Origin: G001797105 sp964528155
GTDB lineage: Bacteria > Chloroflexota > Anaerolineae > Anaerolineales > E44-bin32
DNA: 64,000 nt
Direction: 5' to 3'
NCBI GenBank assembly: GCA_964528155.1
Contig: CAZGRL010000003.1
Location: 38,545 to 102,544, forward strand
The notes beneath the pieces were generated by a model. The model was not told the DNA's origin, did no database searches, and worked only from the letters and a program-made list of their open reading frames with translations. The position numbers were made by a program, and so were the translations under genes. Shown in pieces: positions 59,116 through 64,000 of the stretch (the stretch's first letter is position 1; every line of letters begins with the position of its first letter).

Positions 59116-59787
59116 TTGCCCGAGATCAAAACCTTGCCCTTGATCACCGTCGAACTCCACTGCCACACCTACCGCTCGAAGGACAGCCTGATGCTGCCGG
59201 CGCGGATACTGGAAGTCTGCCGGCGACGCGGGATCGACCGCGTGGCCATCACCGATCACAACACGATCGATGGCGCGTTGGAGGCCCAGGAATTGTCCCC
59301 GGAACGGGTGATCGTCGGCGAGGAGATCATGACCGATCGCGGGGAGCTTCTGGGCTACTTCCTGAGTGAATTGATCCCGGCCGGACTATCTCCTCAAGAG
59401 ACGATCGAGCGGCTGCGCGACCAGGGGGCCGTGATCAGCGTTGCGCATCCGTTCGACTCTGCCCGCAAAGGGTCCTGGGCGGAAGCCGAGCTTCGCCGGA
59501 TCCTACCTCTGGTCGATGCCATTGAAACGTTCAACGCCCGGACGTGGACGAAGGGCGCCAACGACCGGGCTAAGGCCTTGGCCGACGAAGTCGGGATCAC
59601 GGGGACGGCTGGCTCCGACGCCCATGCCTACCTCGAGGTCGGGAGGGCCTTCATGCGCATGCCCGAGTTTGAAGGACCGTCCGAGATGCAGTCTTCACTG
59701 CGTTCGGCGGAGATCGCCGCGCGTCGATCATCTCCGCTGGTGCACTTCCTCTCGCGCTATGCTTCGTTGCGGAAACGGCTGGGCTAG
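59116..59787 (+). CDS. PHP-domain metal-dependent phosphoesterase
   Basis: A 223-residue protein with the PHP fold: HCHTYRSKDS near residues 15-24 (HxH and the Asp), ITDHNTIDGA near 45-54, SVAHPFDSARKG near 107-118 and the closing GSDAHAYLEVG near 171-181, giving the usual three-metal histidine/aspartate set. Relatives include 5'-3' exoribonuclease (RNase AM) and nucleotide-bisphosphate phosphatases. The start TTG 59116 is plausible but other starts exist. It overlaps the convergent mannosyltransferase gene by 4 bases at the stop codons. Confidence 0.87.
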   Translation: MPEIKTLPLITVELHCHTYRSKDSLMLPARILEVCRRRGIDRVAITDHNTIDGALEAQELSPERVIVGEEIMTDRGELLGYFLSELIPAGLSPQETIERLRDQGAVISVAHPFDSARKGSWAEAELRRILPLVDAIETFNARTWTKGANDRAKALADEVGITGTAGSDAHAYLEVGRAFMRMPEFEGPSEMQSSLRSAEIAARRSSPLVHFLSRYASLRKRLG

Positions 59788-61001
59788 CCCACCCAGATCC
59801 ATTGAAGGAACAAGGCGGCGAAATACAACTGCAATCCCAACGCGATGGCTGTGTAGGTCAGCCGTCGCGCCGGTGTATTACACAGCATTCCCAGGCCGAC
59901 GAACAAGGGGAACATCATCATCGCGTGGCGCATCCAACTGCTGAGAGGTTCACCGACAACATCGAACGAAAGAAGTAACACCACGATGGTCACCTGAAAT
60001 ACAACAAGTGGCCGTGGCAGATGACTTGCGCCCCAGATGACCATGATCATGGCCAGCGCCAACGTGGCGAGGTTGATCCAGCCTGTTAACGGGAAGAATG
60101 CCGAACCGAAACTCCCCGGTATCTTCGCCAGGGTTTCCCATGGCCATTGCGTCACGACCCCCCATCCTTCGTGATGGATCGTCGGCCAGGACGGCAGTTC
60201 CTGGATCTTCTGCCAGCCGAGGAACAGTCCAGAACCTAAGACCGGCGCAAGCGGAACTAGAAGAATAGGAGCCGGACATGCGGCGTGGGCCTGAGCCCAC
60301 CGTCTCCAGGTTTCCCACGCGAGGAGTGCCGAGAGCGGAAGTGCCATCGGGTGGGTCAGCCCTGCTACAACTCCGACGGTCAAGGCCGCGAGCCAGCGGG
60401 ACCGACGCGCCTCACGGTAGGCCAAGAGTATCAGGAACAGCGTCAAAGACTCGGCGTACGGGGCAAACAAGAAGAACGCCGAAGGGAAAAGGACCAGGGC
60501 CATAAGCGCGCTGCGCGCCACGCGTGGGCTGAGGACCTCATTGACAAGCTCGTAGAACAGCACGAAGGCCAGGAGGGCGGCGACGTTGGACACGAGCAGC
60601 AGCGCCAGCAGCTCGCTCCCGCCAATGAGGGGCGCGACAAGGCGTCCTAGCAGTGGATACAGCGGATGAAAAGCAGAGAGATCCGGCGACACATAGCCGA
60701 AGGCGGCGATCCGCACATAGTGAATCGCGTCCCACCGCAGCCAGTTCGATATGAATGATGTCCCGGGCCCGAAGGACGGCTGGGCCAGACCGAAGGTGTA
60801 CTGCGCGCCCGCTCCTAACCGGATCAAACCCAGCTTTTCCAGGACGAAGCCCCATGTGAGGAGACCAGCCCTGGTCAAGATCCAGGCGAGTGAGGCCCAT
60901 CGCCAGGACTCGGGAACCGAGACGGCACCACGAACCCAAACTGACCACCCGGAGCGGGCCAACCCGACCGGTAGGCTCTCACGGCGTGATACCACGCCCA
61001 T
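59784..61001 (-). CDS. PIG-V/ArnT-like mannosyltransferase, polytopic
   Basis: A 405-residue membrane glycosyltransferase of the GT-C type, related to GPI mannosyltransferase 2 (PIG-V). Some nine or ten membrane segments are seen. The catalytic early-loop acidic pair appears as WLRWDAIHYVRIAAFGY near residues 87-103 (the WDxxHY motif), then AFHPLYPLLGRL, LFPSAFFLFAPYAESLTLFL and GLTHPMALPLS. It would use a lipid-linked sugar donor at the outer face of the membrane. Upstream is a 301-base gap; downstream it ends against the PHP gene. Confidence 0.87.
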   Translation of the reverse strand: MGVVSRRESLPVGLARSGWSVWVRGAVSVPESWRWASLAWILTRAGLLTWGFVLEKLGLIRLGAGAQYTFGLAQPSFGPGTSFISNWLRWDAIHYVRIAAFGYVSPDLSAFHPLYPLLGRLVAPLIGGSELLALLLVSNVAALLAFVLFYELVNEVLSPRVARSALMALVLFPSAFFLFAPYAESLTLFLILLAYREARRSRWLAALTVGVVAGLTHPMALPLSALLAWETWRRWAQAHAACPAPILLVPLAPVLGSGLFLGWQKIQELPSWPTIHHEGWGVVTQWPWETLAKIPGSFGSAFFPLTGWINLATLALAMIMVIWGASHLPRPLVVFQVTIVVLLLSFDVVGEPLSSWMRHAMMMFPLFVGLGMLCNTPARRLTYTAIALGLQLYFAALFLQWIWVG

Positions 61002-61302
61002 GATGTATTAGTCCTAGTTGTCTCTCGAAAGTGAGGAGGCCGGATCGTGTCCGGCCAGCGTGGAAGGTTCCCCCAAGCGGTGCATCGCCCTGGTCGACAG
61101 ACCCAAAGCACCGGTGAGTCGAGGAAGTGGACCTCGCCCCCGTACACGCCCGCCTTAAGTGCGCTTATATCCTACGGCCGGAAACGACCGGATGCAATAA
61201 CCTTCCGTCGATCGGCCGCGGGTAGGCGGGCGCTGCATCTCGCTGTCCTATGCCACCAGTTGAGGCACTCGGACGGTGAAAGCCGGGACAGCGGTCGAAA
61301 AC
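61002..61302. other. 301-base intergenic region with hairpins
   Basis: Lies between lysS and the mannosyltransferase gene on the minus strand. It has a perfect 7-bp hairpin at 61038-61056 (GGCCGGA/TCCGGCC), 37 bases before the mannosyltransferase start, and other GC-rich stems. I compared it with RNase P, tmRNA and SRP RNA patterns and saw no match. Confidence 0.4.
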
Positions 61303-62838
61303 CTACGGCTGCTCGTCCTGGGGCTCGCCATCCTTCGATCGACTGCGTAGGTGGGGGAAGAGGATGACTTCTCGGATCGTGGATTGGTCCGTCAGGAGCA
61401 TCGTCAACCGGTCGACCCCCATGCCGAAACCGCCGTTGGGTGGCATGCCGTAGCGCATCGCCCTGAGGTAGTCCTCGTCCATCGGGTGACGTTCCTCGTC
61501 ATCGGCGGCGTAATCCCGGCCCATCTCCAGGAATCGCTGCTCCTGATCCAGCGGGTCGTTCAACTCGGTAAACGCGTTGCAAAGCTCCAAGCCGCCGACG
61601 AACCCCTCGAAACGTTCGACCGTATTCGGATCCCCTTCCTTACTCTTGGCCAGAGGAGAGATGTCACGCGGGTAATCGTAGATGAACGTAGGCTGGATCA
61701 GCGACGGCTCGAGCTGACTGGCCAGAAGCGACTCGATCAGCTTGCCGCGCGTCGATCTCGCTGAAGGCTGATGGCCCTTTTCGATCATCACCTTGCGCAG
61801 TGAGTCGGCGGTCGGGTACTGGCGGATGTCGATGCCCGAGATCTCTTGCAGCGCGGCGCGCAGGTCTTGCCGCTTCCAGGGAGGTGTGAGGTCGATGGAA
61901 TGGTCGCGATACTGGATGGTCGTGCCACCGGCCGTCTGCTCGGCGACGTGGGCGATCATTTGCTCAGTCAGCTCCATCACCGCCCGGTAGTCGGCGTAGG
62001 CCATGTAGAACTCGAGTTGGGTAAACTCGGGGTTGTGTTTGAAGGAGACGCCCTCATTACGGAAATCGCGGCCGATCTCGTACACCCGCTCCAGCCCGCC
62101 GACGAGCAGCCGCTTGAGATACAGTTCGAACGAGATCCGCAAGTACAGGTCCTGATGGAGCTGGTTGTGGTGGGTGACGAAGGGCTTGGCCGCGGCACCG
62201 CCGTAGATCGGTTGAAGAATCGGGGTTTCGACCTCGACGAAGCCATGCGAGTCCAGGAACTCGCGCAAGGCCCGGATCACCCCGGCCCTCATCTGGAAGA
62301 TCTGGCGGATTTCGGGGTTGACGGCCAGGTCGGCGTAGCGCTCCCGATAGCGGGCTTCGGGATCGCCAAAGGCGGCGTGCACCACTCGCTCACCGTCGAC
62401 GATCTCTTCCTTGGCCGCCGGCAGCGGACTGATGGCCTTGGCTAACATCCCGAACGCAGCCACGCGCAGGGTGGCCTCGCCGGTCTTGGTCCGAAACATT
62501 GTGCCGCGTGCATGGATGAAATCGCCCAAGTCGTAGACGTCGTTGAAGAGGCTGAATGAGTCTGGGCCGAGATCGTCGGACTTGAAGTACAGTTGCAGCC
62601 GGCCGGAGCCATCTTCGATGTGAGCGAATGTGACCTTGCCCATCCGGCGGATCGACCTGAGTCGGCCGACGACTTCCACTTCAAGTGACGACTCTACGCC
62701 GGCAGCTTCGAATGCCTCGATCGCCTGTTGGGTGGTGTGGGTGCGGCCAACCCTTGGCGGGTACGCCTCGGCGCCGGCCTCTCGCAAGCGCGCCAGTTTC
62801 TCCAGACGGACTTGTTCCAGCTCGTTGAGTTCAGCCAT
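61303..62838 (-). CDS. lysS: Lysine--tRNA ligase (class II)
   Basis: Class II aminoacyl-tRNA synthetase of 511 residues from ATG 62838. The N-terminal OB-fold anticodon-binding domain is visible (VEVVGRLRSIRRMGKVTFAHIEDGSGRLQLYF near residues 52-84). Class II motif 1 is around FLDSHGFVEVETPILQPIYGGA, motif 2 around RVYEIGRDFRNEGVSFKHNPEFTQLEFYMAY and motif 3 at PPNGGFGMGVDRLTMLLTD. The length and DPLDQEQRF segment fit LysS. It follows greA on the same strand, after the terminator at 62921-62955. Confidence 0.95.
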   Translation of the reverse strand: MAELNELEQVRLEKLARLREAGAEAYPPRVGRTHTTQQAIEAFEAAGVESSLEVEVVGRLRSIRRMGKVTFAHIEDGSGRLQLYFKSDDLGPDSFSLFNDVYDLGDFIHARGTMFRTKTGEATLRVAAFGMLAKAISPLPAAKEEIVDGERVVHAAFGDPEARYRERYADLAVNPEIRQIFQMRAGVIRALREFLDSHGFVEVETPILQPIYGGAAAKPFVTHHNQLHQDLYLRISFELYLKRLLVGGLERVYEIGRDFRNEGVSFKHNPEFTQLEFYMAYADYRAVMELTEQMIAHVAEQTAGGTTIQYRDHSIDLTPPWKRQDLRAALQEISGIDIRQYPTADSLRKVMIEKGHQPSARSTRGKLIESLLASQLEPSLIQPTFIYDYPRDISPLAKSKEGDPNTVERFEGFVGGLELCNAFTELNDPLDQEQRFLEMGRDYAADDEERHPMDEDYLRAMRYGMPPNGGFGMGVDRLTMLLTDQSTIREVILFPHLRSRSKDGEPQDEQP

Positions 62839-62920
62839 CACTGCGGTCCGATCGGTTCATCGGCATCCCGGCCCTGTGATGCAACTCCAGCATCGGATGG
62901 GCCGCGCCATAGTGTACACG

Positions 62921-62955
62921 AAAAAGGCCCCGCGCCCGTCGTCCGGCGTGGGGCC
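62921..62955 (-). terminator. Rho-independent terminator after greA
   Basis: On the minus strand GGCCCCACGCC pairs with GGCGCGGGGCC (62926-62955) and is followed by TTTTT (62921-62925). Confidence 0.82.
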
Positions 62956-62975
62956 TGAAACCTGTCTCAGTCAGC

Positions 62976-63446
62976 TTACTTGATCTTCACCACGCGGAAG
63001 CGGAGCACGCCGGCCGGCGCCTTGACCTCGACGACATCCCCGACTTTGTGGTCCAGCAGCGACAGACCGAGCGGTGACTCGTTGGAAATCAAGCCCTCGC
63101 GAGGGTTGGCCTCGGCCACGCCGACGATCGTGTAGGTCTCGGAGCCGCCGTTCCCATCCTCCTGGACGACCACGGTGCTCCCGATGCGAACCACATCCTT
63201 CGACTTGCCCGGCTCGATAACCTGGGCCTGCGCCAGCATGTGCTCGAGTTCAAGGATGCGGCCTTCGACAAAGGCCTGCTCGTTCTTGGCGGCTTCGTAC
63301 TCGGCGTTCTCGATCAGCTCGCCGTCCTCCATCGCCTCGTGCAGGCGCTGGGCGACTTCCTGACGTTTGACCGTCCGTAGGTGTTCCAGCTCTTCTTCGA
63401 GCTTCTTCAAGCCCTCGGGAGTGAGGTATACCGCGCTGTTGGCCAT
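62976..63446 (-). CDS. greA: Transcription elongation factor GreA
   Basis: RNA-polymerase cleavage factor that rescues backtracked complexes. The 156 residues show the N-terminal coiled coil (YLTPEGLKKLEEELEHLRTVKRQEVAQRL, with the acidic tip DGELIENAEYEAAKNEQAF near 42-60 that carries the catalytic Asp/Glu) and the C-terminal FKBP-like domain (TYTIVGVAEANP, NESPLGLSLLDHKVGDVVEV). It has its own promoter and a leader containing a terminator-like hairpin. Confidence 0.95.
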   Translation of the reverse strand: MANSAVYLTPEGLKKLEEELEHLRTVKRQEVAQRLHEAMEDGELIENAEYEAAKNEQAFVEGRILELEHMLAQAQVIEPGKSKDVVRIGSTVVVQEDGNGGSETYTIVGVAEANPREGLISNESPLGLSLLDHKVGDVVEVKAPAGVLRFRVVKIK

Positions 63447-63506
63447 TCGAAGTCCTCTGGTTCCCCCGCACAGGGGATCGAGCCGGCCACGAAACCCGGC
63501 CTAGAG

Positions 63507-63533
63507 AAAAAAGGACTGAGAACGAAGTCTCAG
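63507..63533 (-). terminator. Attenuator-like terminator in the greA leader
   Basis: On the minus strand CTGAGA pairs with TCTCAG (63516-63521/63528-63533, 6-base loop) and is followed by TCC and six T. It lies between the greA promoter and the start codon, so it would stop part of the transcripts before greA. Confidence 0.65.
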
Positions 63534-63557
63534 CCGCAGAGCAGACCCTGCATAGGG

Positions 63558-63586
63558 ATCATAGCATAACTCAAATGGGCTGTCCA
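63558..63586 (-). promoter_or_regulatory. Sigma-70-type promoter of greA
   Basis: On the minus strand TGGACA (63581-63586), 17-base spacer, TATGAT (63558-63563), giving a leader of about 105 bases. Confidence 0.65.
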
Positions 63587-63879
63587 GACGACCAGAATGC
63601 GGCCGCCATCCGACCGGCACAGCGTCCCCCCGCGTTGGGTCCATGATCAATCCAGCGAATGCGGGTGCTGAGACGATTGGGGACTCCGTCCCCCTAGGAA
63701 GCGCTCCGGCGGGGCATCATGAGGATTCTTCGCCCCCTTCGGGGGCTCAGGATAACATAAGGCGGATGCCCTCGCGGCTGCAGATCCCCTCTCCACAATG
63801 TCATTCTTCCTGCCCAGCCCGCGATTGCGCGAGGCCGTCCGGTCTCGCCTGCAAGGCCGCCCCCTCGCATTGCAGATAT

Positions 63880-63932
63880 GGTCCATTTGAAGGATGCGGG
63901 CGGCGAAGCCGCCCGCATCCTTCAAATGGACC
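63880..63932. repeat. Long perfect hairpin F (25-bp stem, 3-nt loop)
   Basis: Arms 63880-63904 and 63908-63932, loop GAA. It begins with the same GGTCC and keeps the GAAGGATG core of hairpin A, while the other stem positions differ by matched changes on both arms. Confidence 0.85.
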
Positions 63933-63944
63933 TCTTCCACACTC

Positions 63945-63977
63945 TCATCCTGCCTGCCCAGGCCGCAGGCCAGGGAG
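63945..63977 (+). repeat. 33-base intergenic repeat, copy 2
   Basis: Identical over 33 bases to 24837-24869. It is followed by GCGGAGCGAAGCGAAGTCGAAGGA-like sequence, a word also partly present at 36524-36536. Confidence 0.8.
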
Positions 63978-64000
63978 CGGAGCGAAGCGAAGTCGAAGGA

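Larger units (their letters stand above)
63587..64000. other. Right-end intergenic region with several hairpins and no gene
   Basis: About 414 bases with short GC hairpins that each have 3-base loops (GGGGAC-TCC-GTCCCC near 63677 and GCCCCC-TTC-GGGGGC near 63732), the long hairpin at 63880-63932 and the 33-base repeat at 63945-63977. No protein frame is convincing. Confidence 0.55.

Noticed and set aside
61002..61302. Structured RNA gene (RNase P, tmRNA) upstream of the mannosyltransferase gene
   Set aside because: No conserved core of either RNA could be found on either strand.
24877..63932. CRISPR-like repeats
   Set aside because: The repeated hairpins are single and dispersed kilobases apart with no regular spacers, and no cas gene is present.
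1..64000. tRNA genes
   Set aside because: I searched by eye for TTCRANNC T-loop words with matching acceptor stems on both strands; the hits lay inside clear protein genes. A tRNA finder would be decisive.

Overview
The window is a GC-rich bacterial chromosome segment with densely packed genes and no phage or insertion-sequence genes. The gene repertoire suggests a Chloroflexota bacterium, probably Anaerolineae-like. The clues are lipoproteins with Pro/Ala/Thr-rich linkers, a Ser/Thr kinase fused to a PD40 propeller, an Asp-type MurA, PIG-V-like mannosyltransferase and intergenic regions full of long hairpins and degenerate short repeats. This assignment is inference from gene content and style. 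No rRNA or tRNA gene was recognised.

Layout. 1-14.3 kb (minus strand): a partial glycosyltransferase and threonine synthase, then a purine-salvage/degradation cluster. It holds a BMP-type nucleoside ABC transporter, carbamate kinase, a YgeW-like carbamoyltransferase, a divergent ATCase-like carbamoyltransferase, a GntR/UTRA regulator, adenine deaminase and 8-oxoguanine deaminase, with a good promoter at the head. 14.5-22.2 kb (minus): folD, a Ser/Thr kinase with propeller, an FmdE-like protein, tatA, gyrB and a membrane protein. 22.4-24.6 kb: SAM hydrolase and murA. 24.9-32.3 kb: an orphan parA, the conserved rpmH-rnpA-yidD-(PQQ lipoprotein)-yidC-jag block, a PfkB kinase and parAB, an arrangement often found near a replication origin (no dnaA or oriC is visible here). 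32.3-36.4 kb: panE-like, fabG, Asp23-like, nusB, tatB, tatC. 36.6-48.5 kb: a methyltransferase, a GNAT protein, a Cys-less thiolase-fold protein with a DUF35 partner, a large lipoprotein, acyl-CoA synthetase, acyl-CoA dehydrogenase and a thioredoxin-like lipoprotein. 48.7-64 kb: FTCD fusion, CapA-like lipoprotein, an ABC exporter with TetR regulator, DUF362 protein, LPG-synthase/flippase-like protein, PHP protein, mannosyltransferase, lysS and greA.

Highlights. Two genes appear to be read through in-frame UGA codons. The thioredoxin-like lipoprotein has UGA exactly where the first cysteine of the CxxC motif belongs. The methyltransferase has two adjacent UGA codons in the middle of its fold. 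Both are followed, at the right distance, by a short hairpin that meets the usual description of a bacterial SECIS element, so this organism probably makes selenoproteins, one of them with a tandem Sec-Sec.

A second theme is a family of six intergenic hairpins with 25-28 bp stems and 3-nt loops. Their arms differ from copy to copy, yet pairing is kept by matching changes on both sides. The purine cluster, FolD and the formiminotransferase-cyclodeaminase together suggest that purine ring carbon and nitrogen can be passed to carbamoyl phosphate (ATP by carbamate kinase) and to one-carbon folates.
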